Notes: generated from the letters alone by a model not told the origin. A DNA stretch of 64,000 nt from Acetobacter vaccinii (GCF_008365315.1 NZ_CP043506.1:867001-931000), one strand, 5' to 3'. Positions 36,212 to 45,201 are shown, numbered from the stretch's first letter. Program-made: numbers and translations.

Positions 36212-37930
36212 TCAGCCTTCGCCTTCGGTGTTGCGACGGCGGATAGCCGCACCCAGGATATCACCCAGGGATGCACCGCTGTCAGCAGAGCCGTAGTCGT
36301 TGATGGCCTGCTTGTCTTCTTCCATTTCGCGACCCTTGATGGTCAGAGCGACCTTGCGGGCAACGCGATCAACGGAGATGACCTTCGCATCCACACGTTC
36401 GCCAACGGCGAAGCGTTCCGGACGCTGCTCGGCCTTGTCACGGGCCAGTTCGGCGCGACGGATGAAACCGCTCAGAACTTCGTCAACCTTCACTTCGATC
36501 CCGTTGGTCTGAACCGCGGTCACGATGCAGGTGACAATGCTGCCCTTCTGGATGCTTGCCAGAGCGTCAGCTGCCGGGTCTTCCTGAAGCTGCTTGATGC
36601 CCAGAGAAATACGCTCTTTCTCGACATCCACGTCCAGAACCTTGGCCTTCACGACCTGGCCCTTTTCGTAGCCCTTCATGGCTTCTTCGCCAGCTTCGTC
36701 CCAGGACAGGTCGGACATGTGCACCATGCCGTCGATGTCCGCAGACAGACCGATGAACAGGCCGAATTCCGTGATGTTGCGGATTTCGCCTTCCACGGTG
36801 GAGCCGACCTTGTTTTCTTCGGCGAACTGTTCCCACGGGTTGCGCTGAACCTGCTTCAGACCCAGGGAGATGCGGCGCTTGGCGCTGTCCACATCCAGAA
36901 CCATCACGTCCACTTCCTGAGAGGTCGCGACGATCTTGCCCGGATGGACGTTCTTCTTCGTCCAGGACATTTCGGAAACGTGCACCAGACCTTCGACACC
37001 GGGTTCCAGCTCCACAAAGGCGCCGTAGTCGGTGATGTTGGTCACGCGGCCGGTGAAACGTGCACCCGGCGGGTACTTCAGGGCCACGTTCTCCCACGGA
37101 TCAGCCTCAAGCTGCTTCATGCCAAGGGAGATACGCTGCGTATCGGGGTTGAAGCGGATAACCTGCACGCGCACGGGCTGGCCGATCTGCAGGGCTTCGG
37201 ACGGGTGGTTGATACGCTTCCACGCAATGTCGGTGACATGCAGCAGGCCGTCGACGCCACCCAGGTCCACGAACGCGCCGTAGTCGGTGATGTTCTTGAC
37301 AACGCCGTCCAGGATCATGCCTTCGGTCAGGCCCTGGATCAGTTCGCTGCGCTGTTCTGCACGGGTTTCTTCCAGCACGGCGCGACGGGAGACAACGATG
37401 TTGCCACGTGCGCGATCCATTTTCAGGATCTGGAAAGGCTGGGGCACACCCATCAGCGGGCCGACGTCACGCACGGGGCGGATGTCAACCTGGCTGCCGG
37501 GAAGGAACGCCATGGCGCCGCCCAGATCAACCGTGAAACCACCCTTGACGCGGCCATAGATGGTGCCGTTGACGCGCTGGTTGCTTTCGAAAGCTTTTTC
37601 GAGGCTGGTCCAGGCTTCCTCGCGGCGGGCCTTCTCGCGGGAGAGAACAATGCTGCCGTCACGGTCTTCGTACCGTTCGACATACAGTTCCACAACATCG
37701 CCGGGCTGCACTTCGGGCTTGACGCCGGGGGGAGCGAATTCGCGCAGGGCAACGCGGCCCTCGCTCTTCAGGCCAACATCGACAATCACATGGTCGTCGG
37801 TCAGGCGGACAACGCGGCCACGGACGACGGAGCCGTCAAAACCGGTGTCGCGGCCCAGGGTCTCATCAAGGAGGCTGGCAAAATCTTCGCCACGGAAATG
37901 ATCCGTGGTCTGGGTTGTGGCTGAAGCCAT
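36212..37930 (-). CDS. rpsA: 30S ribosomal protein S1
   Basis: S1 binds mRNA and helps the 30S subunit start translation. The 572-residue protein has six S1 (OB-fold) repeats at roughly 35-103, 118-184, 205-274, 290-361, 377-448 and 465-535. The later ones are the most regular (GARFTGRVTNITDYGAFVELEPGVEGLVHVSEMSW and GSTVEGEIRNITEFGLFIGL). Codon choice is strongly biased (for example AAG and GGT use), as expected for a highly expressed gene. It lies after cmk and aroA on the same strand, a conserved order, but a terminator separates cmk from rpsA. Confidence 0.97.
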   Translation of the reverse strand: MASATTQTTDHFRGEDFASLLDETLGRDTGFDGSVVRGRVVRLTDDHVIVDVGLKSEGRVALREFAPPGVKPEVQPGDVVELYVERYEDRDGSIVLSREKARREEAWTSLEKAFESNQRVNGTIYGRVKGGFTVDLGGAMAFLPGSQVDIRPVRDVGPLMGVPQPFQILKMDRARGNIVVSRRAVLEETRAEQRSELIQGLTEGMILDGVVKNITDYGAFVDLGGVDGLLHVTDIAWKRINHPSEALQIGQPVRVQVIRFNPDTQRISLGMKQLEADPWENVALKYPPGARFTGRVTNITDYGAFVELEPGVEGLVHVSEMSWTKKNVHPGKIVATSQEVDVMVLDVDSAKRRISLGLKQVQRNPWEQFAEENKVGSTVEGEIRNITEFGLFIGLSADIDGMVHMSDLSWDEAGEEAMKGYEKGQVVKAKVLDVDVEKERISLGIKQLQEDPAADALASIQKGSIVTCIVTAVQTNGIEVKVDEVLSGFIRRAELARDKAEQRPERFAVGERVDAKVISVDRVARKVALTIKGREMEEDKQAINDYGSADSGASLGDILGAAIRRRNTEGEG

Positions 37931-38138
37931 GTGTAACAGTTAATCCCACGCCCGACCGGTGCCTGCTGGCGCCCGACCGGCCATTCCTGCGCCCCGCGTC
38001 CTACGGCACGTCTTGCCCGGCCAGTCCGCCGGGGACTTCCCCTGCGGCTGTCCTGCCGAGCCGGATTCGTTCTTCTTCATGAAAATCCACCTCAGAGGGA
38101 GGATTTCTGATGTGCACAGAGACCACGCGGGCTTGCTT

Positions 38139-38144
38139 TGTCAA
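38139..38144 (-). promoter_or_regulatory. Possible -35 element of the rpsA promoter
   Basis: A consensus TTGACA is present on the minus strand about 210 bp upstream of rpsA, just after the cmk terminator. I do not see a clear -10 element at 16-18 bases, so this is only a partial promoter call. Confidence 0.3.
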
Positions 38145-38164
38145 CCCAAACCGGCGGGAGGGGC

Positions 38165-38214
38165 AAAAAAGCAGCCCACCTGCCGCCCCCGGCCCGGTTT
38201 GGGGGCGCGTGGGC
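38165..38214 (-). terminator. Rho-independent terminator of cmk
   Basis: Directly after the cmk stop on the minus strand, GCCCAC/GTGGGC encloses CGCCCCC/GGGGGCG, giving 13 base pairs of nearly pure GC. TGC and TTTTTT follow. It separates the aroA-cmk transcript from rpsA. Confidence 0.88.
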
Positions 38215-38868
38215 CTAACCTGCCTGTGTGGCGAGTCGCTCGCGAGTAATGCGGAGGGCCTCGGCCAGCACGGTCTGGGCATCGGACGTATCGGTCTCAA
38301 TCACATGGGCGTCAGCCGCAATGCACAGGGGGGCGGTATCGCGCCCGGCATCGGCCGCATCCCGCGCCACCAGGGCCTCTTCCATCACGCGCAGTTTTTC
38401 CTGCGCATCCGGGGCGGTGCTGTCCCCCCCGGTTTGCAGGAAACGCCGCAGCGCCCGTGTGGCGGGTGAGGCGGTAATGAACAGTTTGACATCCGCGTTG
38501 GGGAAAATGGCCGTGCCAATATCCCGCCCGTCCAGCACGCCCCCACGGGCGGCGGCAAAACGGCGCTGGGTTTCGACCAAAGCGGCCCGCACCGCAGGCT
38601 GCGCTGCCACCTGACTTGCCGCCTGTGTGACCTCAGGGCTGCGCAGGTCGGGCCTGCGGGTGTCCTCCGCCACAAGGGCATGCGCAAAGGACTCGGCGGG
38701 GTCGGTCGGGTTGGCCCCGGCATCCAGCACCAGCCGTGCGACAGCACGGTAGAGCAGCCCGGTGTCCAGATAGGGCAGGTCCAGCGCCTCGGCCAGCTTG
38801 CGGGCCAGCGTGCCCTTGCCAGCAGCAGCGGGGCCGTCAACCGCAATAACAGGTCCACCCTGGCTCAT
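38215..38868 (-). CDS. cmk: Cytidylate kinase
   Basis: The enzyme phosphorylates CMP and dCMP using ATP. The 217-residue protein has a P-loop VDGPAAAGKGTLARKLAE near residues 9-26, YLDTGLLYRAVA for nucleotide binding and the DGRDIGTAIFPNADVKLFITA segment near residues 116-136. Its start overlaps the aroA stop by four bases, so the two are translationally coupled. Confidence 0.95.
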   Translation of the reverse strand: MSQGGPVIAVDGPAAAGKGTLARKLAEALDLPYLDTGLLYRAVARLVLDAGANPTDPAESFAHALVAEDTRRPDLRSPEVTQAASQVAAQPAVRAALVETQRRFAAARGGVLDGRDIGTAIFPNADVKLFITASPATRALRRFLQTGGDSTAPDAQEKLRVMEEALVARDAADAGRDTAPLCIAADAHVIETDTSDAQTVLAEALRITRERLATQAG

Positions 38869-40211
38869 ATCCAGAACCCCGCGCCAATGCTGTTCATAAG
38901 CGCCAGATAACCGGGGAAGCTGGTGTCGATAAAACCCGTATCGTCAATTTCCACCTGCTGCGCGGCGACCAGACCCAGAACCGTAGCACTCATGGCCAGC
39001 CGGTGGTCCATGTGGGTTTGCACCTGCCCGCCACCGGGTATGTCCCCGCCCGTGCCATGCACGATCAGGTCATCCCCCTCAACTGTGGTCCGCACGCCGT
39101 TGTTTTCCAGCAGGGCGACGGTTGCACTCAGCCTGTCGCTTTCCTTCACGCGCAGTTCCTCCACGCCACGAAAGCGCGAGGGGCCAGTGGCATGGGCGGC
39201 AGCAACGGCCAGAATGGGGTATTCATCAATCATGGACGGTGCGCGTGCAGCGGGCACATCCACCCCATGCAGGGCAGAGGCACGGGCGCGCAGGTCGCCC
39301 ACGGGTTCCCCCCCCTCGGTGCGGATGTTTGTGATCTCGAGGGCAGCCCCCATTTCCACAAGGGTGGTGAACAGCCCGGTGCGCAGCGGGTTAAGGCCCA
39401 CACCCGTGATCTGCACATCCGACCCCGAGACCAGAAGTGCTGCCACCAACGGGAAGGCGGCGGAGGACGGGTCACCCGGCACAGCAATATCGCGCGCCAC
39501 CAGGTCAGGCCGCCCCTTCAGGCGGATGATCCGCCCGCCTGTGGGTGTTTTTTCAACCACCACCTCGGCCCCGAAATGGCGCAGCATGTTTTCCGTATGG
39601 TCACGCGTGGCCACGGGCTCTTCCACCCGGGTTTCGCCCTGCGCGTTCAGCCCGGCCAGCAGCACTGCCGATTTCACCTGGGCCGATGCCACCGGCAGGC
39701 AGTAATCCAGCGGGGCCGGGTCAGCCCGGCCCTGAATGGCCATGGGCAGGCGCCCGCCCTCACGCGCAAGAAACACCGCCCCTGTGGCGGCCAGCGGGTC
39801 CATCACACGCTTCATGGGCCGCTTGCGCAGGCTGGCGTCCCCACTCATGACCGATGTCAGCCCGTGGCTGGCCAGAATACCCGACAAAAGCCGTGCAGCC
39901 GTGCCCGAATTGCCCATGTCCAGCACATCTTCCGGCTCGCTCAGCCTGCCAACACCCGGCCCCGTGACCCGCCATGTCCCTGCCTCGTCCCGCACGGGGG
40001 CGGCCCCCAGGGCGCGCATGGCGGTGGCGGTACGCAGCACGTCCTCCCCTTCCAGCAGGCCGGTAATGCGGGTTTCCCCCCGCGCAAGGGCCGCGAACAT
40101 GAGCGCACGGTGGCTTATGGACTTGTCGCCCGGCACGCGGATGGCGCCAGACAGCGGCTGCCGGGCACGTGCCACCCGCAGCGGATGGGAGGAGGAGGGT
40201 TCGTGTGTCAT
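38865..40211 (-). CDS. aroA: 3-phosphoshikimate 1-carboxyvinyltransferase (EPSP synthase)
   Basis: Sixth step of the shikimate pathway. The 448-residue protein has VPGDKSISHRALMFAALA near residues 26-43, GDASLRKRPMKRV, SAQVKSAVLLAGLN, TRDHTENMLRHFGA and SMIDEYPILAVAAA. Its overall pattern resembles the Agrobacterium CP4-type (class II) enzymes. However, the loop that decides glyphosate sensitivity reads GNSGTA (Gly near residue 103) rather than the CP4 GNAATG, so tolerance is not implied. ATG 40211 was chosen because it gives the usual N-terminus. First gene of the aroA-cmk unit. Confidence 0.96.
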   Translation of the reverse strand: MTHEPSSSHPLRVARARQPLSGAIRVPGDKSISHRALMFAALARGETRITGLLEGEDVLRTATAMRALGAAPVRDEAGTWRVTGPGVGRLSEPEDVLDMGNSGTAARLLSGILASHGLTSVMSGDASLRKRPMKRVMDPLAATGAVFLAREGGRLPMAIQGRADPAPLDYCLPVASAQVKSAVLLAGLNAQGETRVEEPVATRDHTENMLRHFGAEVVVEKTPTGGRIIRLKGRPDLVARDIAVPGDPSSAAFPLVAALLVSGSDVQITGVGLNPLRTGLFTTLVEMGAALEITNIRTEGGEPVGDLRARASALHGVDVPAARAPSMIDEYPILAVAAAHATGPSRFRGVEELRVKESDRLSATVALLENNGVRTTVEGDDLIVHGTGGDIPGGGQVQTHMDHRLAMSATVLGLVAAQQVEIDDTGFIDTSFPGYLALMNSIGAGFWI

Positions 40212-40312
40212 GCTCTTTTCTTTCCGGGCTGCGGGTAACAAGTCAATCCGCGCTGGCACACAAAAACCTTCCGATCAGCAGGGAAAAAACAGGCCCATGC
40301 AAAAACTCGGGT

Positions 40313-40341
40313 TTGACAGGAGCGCGCGCGCAGTGGCATTG
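40313..40341 (+). promoter_or_regulatory. Possible promoter of the FYDLN-protein gene
   Basis: A consensus TTGACA at 40313-40318 is followed at 17-18 bases by a poor match (GCATTG/CATTGG). A hairpin GGGGGTG/CACCCCC lies further down in the leader. The 245 bp between this gene and the divergent aroA hold no other feature I can support. Confidence 0.3.
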
Positions 40342-40456
40342 GCCTCGCTTCAATAGTCTGGTCGATTCGTGTCCGGTGGCTTGTGCCGGGGCGATCGTCC
40401 GTGTCGGGGGGTGCCCCACCCCCTCAAACGTCTGCTCAGGATCGACAGGTAGCAAG

Positions 40457-40786
40457 ATGTCCCAGCCCGATCTCGGCACCAAACGCGTCTGCGTCTCCTG
40501 CGGTGCCCGCTTCTATGATCTGAACCGCGCCCCCGCCGTATGCCCCAAATGCGGCGCGGAACAGCCCGTTCTGGTGCCGCGCCTGCGCCGCAGCATGGAC
40601 GGCCTGCCCGCCAGCACGGTCAGCGCCCCGCCCCCCAAGAACACGGATGAGGATATCGATCTCGACACCGATACCGACGACGATGATGATGATGTGATGG
40701 AAGACACCGCCGATCTGGACGACGACGATGACGACATCAGCTCCGACATCGATGTCAGCACCGATTCGGAAGATCACGAAGCCTGA
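40457..40786 (+). CDS. FYDLN-type zinc-ribbon protein with acidic tail (TIGR02300-like)
   Basis: A 109-residue protein. The N-terminal 40 residues form a small zinc-ribbon-like unit, CVSCGARFYDLNRAPAVCPKCG, with two CxxC pairs and the FYDLN motif that names this alphaproteobacterial family. The second half is extremely acidic, with runs of aspartate (for example DTDDDDDDVMED). Function is unknown. The position next to aroA-cmk-rpsA is conserved in the class. The start has AGCAAG upstream, a modest ribosome site. Confidence 0.85.
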   Translation: MSQPDLGTKRVCVSCGARFYDLNRAPAVCPKCGAEQPVLVPRLRRSMDGLPASTVSAPPPKNTDEDIDLDTDTDDDDDDVMEDTADLDDDDDDISSDIDVSTDSEDHEA

Positions 40787-40859
40787 TCACGCTTCCGGCT
40801 GGCATCACGCCAGCCACCAGCCCCTGACCTTCTGCAATGCAGGGCCACGGGGCTGATAG

Positions 40860-40887
40860 AAACCCGCCCTGACAGGCGGGTTTTTTT
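40860..40887 (+). terminator. Rho-independent terminator after the FYDLN gene
   Basis: AAACCCGCC pairs with GGCGGGTTT across a short loop, followed by seven T. The T run overlaps the stop codon of the convergent folB gene, so both transcripts end here. Confidence 0.88.
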
Positions 40888-41284
40888 ATGCCTGCGGGCG
40901 GCGTTCGATTTCCACGCCCACGCCCTCGATTTCCTCAAAGACATCCAGCTTTTCAATTCTGACCCGCACAACCCGCACACGCGGCTCGGCCAGAACACCG
41001 GCGGCAATCTGTTCGGCCAGGGTTTCCACCAGCCGGATATGCCCTTCGCGCACAATGCGGTGCACGAGCTGCACCACGGGCTCATACGACACCGTGCGAC
41101 TCAGGTCGTCGGCGCCGGTTTGCAGGTCTGTCCTGTCCTCCACACCAAAATGGACCGACACGCGGATACGCTGTGTCACGCCCTGCTCATGCGGGAACAC
41201 CCCGATATGCGCGTCAAGCACCATGTTGCGCAAAAACAGGCAGCGCAGGGGCGGCTGGTCCGCCCAGGGAGCAAAAATGGACAT
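40886..41284 (-). CDS. folB: Dihydroneopterin aldolase
   Basis: The enzyme splits 7,8-dihydroneopterin to hydroxymethyl-dihydropterin in folate synthesis. The 132-residue protein has FLRNMVLDAHIGVFPHEQGVTQRIRVSV near the N-terminus, the conserved DDLSRTVSYEPVVQLV and LVETLAEQIAA containing the family glutamate, and RVRIEKLDVFEEIEGVGVEIER at the end. It starts three bases after a pteridine-reductase-like gene, so the two folate-type genes are coupled. Confidence 0.93.
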   Translation of the reverse strand: MSIFAPWADQPPLRCLFLRNMVLDAHIGVFPHEQGVTQRIRVSVHFGVEDRTDLQTGADDLSRTVSYEPVVQLVHRIVREGHIRLVETLAEQIAAGVLAEPRVRVVRVRIEKLDVFEEIEGVGVEIERRPQA

Positions 41285-41287
41285 GTT

Positions 41288-42088
41288 CTATTCTTCCAGA
41301 GCGGTGCCAGCGGGCATAACCGGAGACCATTGCAGATGCTGCCCGCCATCAAGGGCCAGCATCTGCCCGGTCACGGACGGCAGGGCCAGCAAGGCCAGGG
41401 CCGCACGCGCCACTTCCTCAGGCGATGTACCATGCCCCAGCGGCACAGAGGCACACTGCCGGGCAAACTGTTCCTCGGTCTGGCGTGTGCTGGGCAGGGC
41501 GGGACCGGGGCCAATGGCGTTAACGCGAATCCCACGCGGCGCAAGGGCCAGGGCCATGGTGCGGGTCAGGGTCCACAGCGCACTTTTGGAAACCGTGTAG
41601 CTGACAAAATGCGGGGTCAGGGACCACACGCGCTCGTCCAGCATATTCAGCACCATGCCCCGCCCGTCAGCAGGCATGGCCTTGGCAAAGGCCTGAGTCA
41701 GCACAAAAGGTGCGCGCAGGTTGGGTTTCATGTGCGACATCCAGCTTTCCAGCGAGACATCGTCCCATTCATCCCGCTCGAAGGTGGAGGCATTGTTGAC
41801 CAGCACCCCCAGCGGGCCGCCCAGCACACGCTGGGCCTCGGCCACAAGCTGCTGGGTCTGGCCCTCCTCCGCCAGATCGGCCTGCAACAGGCAGCCCTGC
41901 CGCCCCCGTGCCCGGACAGCCTCCAGCGTCTGGGCGGCAGCATCGGCCCCGCCCCGGTGGTGAATGGCCACGTCAAACCCGGCATCGGCCAGCATCAGCA
42001 CAATGGCCTGCCCCAGCCGTGCCCCACCGCCCGTAACCAGCGCGCGGCGCGCAATGGCGGTCTCTATGGGAAAGATATCCAGTGTCAT
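41288..42088 (-). CDS. Short-chain dehydrogenase of the pteridine reductase / FolM type
   Basis: A 266-residue Rossmann-fold reductase. Instead of the usual SDR motif TGxxxGxG it has TGGGARLG (residues 19-26), with Arg at the place seen in pteridine reductases (TGxxxRxG). Instead of the catalytic Ser it has Asp151, exactly 13 residues before Tyr164 of YTVSK, the D-Y-K arrangement known from PTR1 and FolM. NNAS follows strand 4. The neighbour folB, three bases away, makes dihydropterin or dihydrofolate reduction the likely role. I chose ATG 42088; the longer frame overlaps recR. Confidence 0.82.
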   Translation of the reverse strand: MTLDIFPIETAIARRALVTGGGARLGQAIVLMLADAGFDVAIHHRGGADAAAQTLEAVRARGRQGCLLQADLAEEGQTQQLVAEAQRVLGGPLGVLVNNASTFERDEWDDVSLESWMSHMKPNLRAPFVLTQAFAKAMPADGRGMVLNMLDERVWSLTPHFVSYTVSKSALWTLTRTMALALAPRGIRVNAIGPGPALPSTRQTEEQFARQCASVPLGHGTSPEEVARAALALLALPSVTGQMLALDGGQHLQWSPVMPAGTALEE

Positions 42089-42110
42089 GGCAAGGGGGTC
42101 TCCGTCAGTA

Positions 42111-42707
42111 TCAGGCAGGGCGGCGGGCACCGAGTGCGGCGGCCAGCGTACCATCATCCAGCACGTCCAGCGCACCCCCCATGGGCACGCCCTGCGCCAC
42201 ACGGCTGACGACCACCCCGGCGTGCTGGCCCAGGGCATCCATCAGCCAGTGCATGGTGGCGGCCCCTTCCACTGTGGCACCCAGGGCCAGAATAACCTCG
42301 CGCACCTCGCCGGATTCGACACGGCGCAGCAGCGAATCCACATTCAGATCCTCCGGCCCCATGCCCGCCAACGGGGACAGGGTGCCGCCAAGCACCTGGT
42401 ACACGCCCCAGTGCACCCCGGCACGCTCCAGCGCCCAGAGGTCACCAACCGTTTCCACCACGCAGACAAGCCCGTGGTCGCGCAGCGGGTCGGCGCAGAT
42501 ATGGCATGGGTCAACCGTGTCCAGCGTGCCGCAGGTCGAACAGGTGCGTACGGCAGCCCCCGTCCGTTCCAGCGCACGGGCAAGCGGCAGCAGGCGGCCC
42601 TGCGGGTCACGCAGCAGGTACAGCGCCACCCTGCGGGCCGAGCGCGGGCCAAAGCCCGGCAGGCGCCCCAGAAGGCGGATAAGCTGCTCTATCTCCTGGC
42701 CACCCAT
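42111..42707 (-). CDS. recR: Recombination mediator protein RecR
   Basis: RecR works with RecF and RecO to load RecA at gaps. The 198-residue protein has a helix-hairpin-helix (LIRLLGRLPGFGPRSARRVALYLL), a four-cysteine zinc finger (CSTCGTL...CHIC, about residues 57-72) and a Toprim domain beginning LVCVVETVGDLWALERAG. It lies in the conserved dnaX-ybaB-recR order with 23 bp to ybaB. Confidence 0.95.
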   Translation of the reverse strand: MGGQEIEQLIRLLGRLPGFGPRSARRVALYLLRDPQGRLLPLARALERTGAAVRTCSTCGTLDTVDPCHICADPLRDHGLVCVVETVGDLWALERAGVHWGVYQVLGGTLSPLAGMGPEDLNVDSLLRRVESGEVREVILALGATVEGAATMHWLMDALGQHAGVVVSRVAQGVPMGGALDVLDDGTLAAALGARRPA

Positions 42708-42730
42708 GTCGCTGGCTACCGCGCTATGGG

Positions 42731-43057
42731 TCAGAACGGCAGCTTGAGGCCCGGCGGCAGGTTGAGGCCACCCGTTACCTTCTGCATTTCTTCCGACGCT
42801 TTTTCATCCAGCTTGCGGCGGGCATCTGCGCAGGCCGCCATGATCAGGTCCTGCAGCATTTCCATTTCTTCCGGGTCGGCCAGCTTGGGGTCGATCCGAA
42901 TCGAGCGCATGTCCCCCTTGCCGCTCAGCACCACTGTCACCATGCCCGCACCGGACGAGCCTTCGATGCTCATGCCCTCGAGCGTGCTCTGCATGCTTTC
43001 CATCTTGGCCTGCATCTGCGAGGCCTGTTTCATCAGTGACGCAAGGTTTTTCATCAT
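42731..43057 (-). CDS. YbaB/EbfC family nucleoid-associated protein
   Basis: A small dimeric DNA-binding protein, 108 residues: [20 protein letters not shown] at the N-terminus, a central [14 protein letters not shown] region ([19 protein letters not shown]) and LEDLIMAA-type helix ([19 protein letters not shown]). AAGGGG lies four bases before the ATG-ATG start at 43057, which decides against the longer in-frame reading. It sits between dnaX and recR as in most bacteria. Confidence 0.92.
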   Translation of the reverse strand: MMKNLASLMKQASQMQAKMESMQSTLEGMSIEGSSGAGMVTVVLSGKGDMRSIRIDPKLADPEEMEMLQDLIMAACADARRKLDEKASEEMQKVTGGLNLPPGLKLPF

Positions 43058-43134
43058 TATCCCCTTGGGTTCAGGAAGCACAAAAACGGACTGGCACGGC
43101 CATGACAGCCCCGCCAGCACTCAGGCTTCCCAGG

Positions 43135-45144
43135 TCAGTCCGGCGAAAGGCCCGGATCATAGGGCCGTTCATCGTCATCAAGAAAGGCCGCGTCAAGCGG
43201 CGCAAACAGGAGTTCTGGCGGCTCCTCAGGCGGCAGGCCGTAGTCGTCCAGCCCGTGGTCGCGCACCTCCCCCAACTCAGCATCGGGGAATGTGTTCATG
43301 ATCGCCCGCACCAGCGGGTGCTCGGCGGCCTCCCGGCGGCGGAACTGGATAATTTCCGCCCCCTGGGCATCCAGCGTAGGCTCCCCCGGCGCATCGGACA
43401 GGGTCACGCGCCATGGCTGGCCTGTTGCCCGCTCCAGCACGCGGCGGAACTGCTGCGTGGCATCGGACGGCACACCTGGTTCAAACCGCACCACCACCTG
43501 CCCCGGTGCAAAGCTGACAACATGCGCCGCATGCCGCAGGTGCCCGTGCAGAATGGCCTCACGCTCGTCCTTGACCAGAGCCACGGCCTCACGCCAGCTT
43601 CGGGGCATGGCTGCGGGCTGCGGGGAACTCTGAGGCTCCTCCATAGGGGCATGTGCCACCTGCACAACGGGGACTGCTGCCATGACGACATCCGCACCCC
43701 CTGCCACCATCAGTCGGGGGCGCGTATCCGCGCCACCACCATCAGGGCCGTGTGCGGGCCTCTGTCGGGCTGTTGCCCCCTGTGGTGCAGCAGCACCAGC
43801 CTCGATAGCCGCACCACTACCCCCACCCGTTGGCCCACCTGCCGCACCAATGCGGCGAACAAGGTCTTCAGGGGAGGGCAGATCAGCCACGTAGCACAGG
43901 CGGATCAGCACCATATCGGCGGCGGCCCTGCGGTCGGGGGCCGCTTCAATCTCCTGCACGCCTTTGAGCAGCATCTGCCATGCCCGCATCAGCACGGGCA
44001 CGGTAAAGGTGCCCGCCATCTGCCCGCCGCGCACCCGTTCGGCCTCTGGCATATCTGCCGCCTGCGACAGGCCCGGCACCGCCCGCAGGCGCGAAATGGC
44101 ATGCACAAGCTCCAGCATGTCACCCAGCACCAGACCGGGGTCGGCCCCACGGGCATGGGCGGCATCCATCAGCCCCAGTGCCTGTGCGGGCTGGCCTGTC
44201 AGCACGGCCTCCAGCATGTCAAACACGACTTCGCGGTCGGCAAGGCCCAGCATGTCGCTGACAACATGCGCCTCAATCACACCATCTGCCCCGGTACGGC
44301 CTGCCCCCTGGGCAATGGCCTGATCCAGCAGGGACAGCCCGTCCCGCACCGAGCCATCGGCAGCACGGGCAATCAGCGCCAGAGCATCGGCCGCCAGACG
44401 GACATGTTCCTTATCCGCAATCCGCCCGAACAGCGCCGCCAGATCAGCCTGTGGCACACGGCGCAGGTCAAACCGCTGGCAGCGTGACAGGACCGTGACC
44501 GGCACCTTGCGCAGTTCGGTCGTCGCAAAAATGAAGGTGACCTGAGCCGGTGGTTCTTCGAGCGTTTTCAGCAGGGCATTGAAGGCATTGCGCGAGAGCA
44601 TATGCACTTCGTCAATGATAAACACCTTCATCCGCCCCTGCATGGGGCGGAAGCGCGTGGCCTCGATAATTTCGCGCACGTCGTCCACGCCTGTGCGCGA
44701 CGCGGCATCCATTTCCAGCACATCAGGGTGCCGGTCGTTCAGAATAGCTACGCAGTTGGGGCACACGCCGCAGGGGTCTGCTGTGGGGCCACCCGTGCCA
44801 TCTGGCCCTGTGCAGTTAAGCGCACGGGCAATAATGCGGGCTGTGGTGGTTTTACCCACACCCCGCACCCCTGTCAGCATGAAGGCATGCGCGACCCGGC
44901 CCAGCGCAAAAGCATTCCGCAGGGTGCGGACCATGGCCTCTTGGCCAATCAGGTCATCAAAGGTGGTAGGACGATATTTGCGGGCCAGCACCCGGTATTC
45001 CACGGCGGAGCCAGAAGTAGATGGCTCTGACGGCGGGGGTGGGGGAGCCGGGGGAGTGTCATCACCGAACAGACCGGGGCCTTCCGGTTCAGGACAGGGG
45101 AGGCCCTCATCCTGCGGATGCTGCGGGTCTGCCTGCTGGTTCAT
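43135..45144 (-). CDS. dnaX: DNA polymerase III subunits gamma and tau
   Basis: The clamp-loader ATPase. The 669-residue protein has an 80-residue low-complexity N-terminal part and then VEYRVLARKYRPTTFDDLIGQEAMVRTL. The Walker A GVRGVGKTTTARIIA lies near residue 90, followed by a zinc-binding CGVCPNC, the DEAD-like FIIDEVHMLSRNAFNALLKTLEEPP and a proline/alanine-rich C-terminal tau region. I see no A-rich slippery heptamer for making gamma by frameshift. First protein gene after the SRP RNA. Confidence 0.94.
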   Translation of the reverse strand: MNQQADPQHPQDEGLPCPEPEGPGLFGDDTPPAPPPPPSEPSTSGSAVEYRVLARKYRPTTFDDLIGQEAMVRTLRNAFALGRVAHAFMLTGVRGVGKTTTARIIARALNCTGPDGTGGPTADPCGVCPNCVAILNDRHPDVLEMDAASRTGVDDVREIIEATRFRPMQGRMKVFIIDEVHMLSRNAFNALLKTLEEPPAQVTFIFATTELRKVPVTVLSRCQRFDLRRVPQADLAALFGRIADKEHVRLAADALALIARAADGSVRDGLSLLDQAIAQGAGRTGADGVIEAHVVSDMLGLADREVVFDMLEAVLTGQPAQALGLMDAAHARGADPGLVLGDMLELVHAISRLRAVPGLSQAADMPEAERVRGGQMAGTFTVPVLMRAWQMLLKGVQEIEAAPDRRAAADMVLIRLCYVADLPSPEDLVRRIGAAGGPTGGGSGAAIEAGAAAPQGATARQRPAHGPDGGGADTRPRLMVAGGADVVMAAVPVVQVAHAPMEEPQSSPQPAAMPRSWREAVALVKDEREAILHGHLRHAAHVVSFAPGQVVVRFEPGVPSDATQQFRRVLERATGQPWRVTLSDAPGEPTLDAQGAEIIQFRRREAAEHPLVRAIMNTFPDAELGEVRDHGLDDYGLPPEEPPELLFAPLDAAFLDDDERPYDPGLSPD

Positions 45145-45201
45145 GCCTTGCCCGAAAATGGAACTGTGCGCCTGAGCTGTCGCCGGGCGACTGAAAGGAG
45201 A

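Noticed and set aside
35984..37924. A 646-codon open frame antisense to rpsA
   Set aside because: It mirrors the S1 gene codon for codon, has low-complexity His/Val/Phe composition and no ribosome site; GC-rich codon bias keeps the antisense frame open.
43135..45144. Frameshift signal in dnaX for producing gamma
   Set aside because: No A-AAA-AAG-type slippery heptamer is visible in the coding strand; gamma may not be made this way here.
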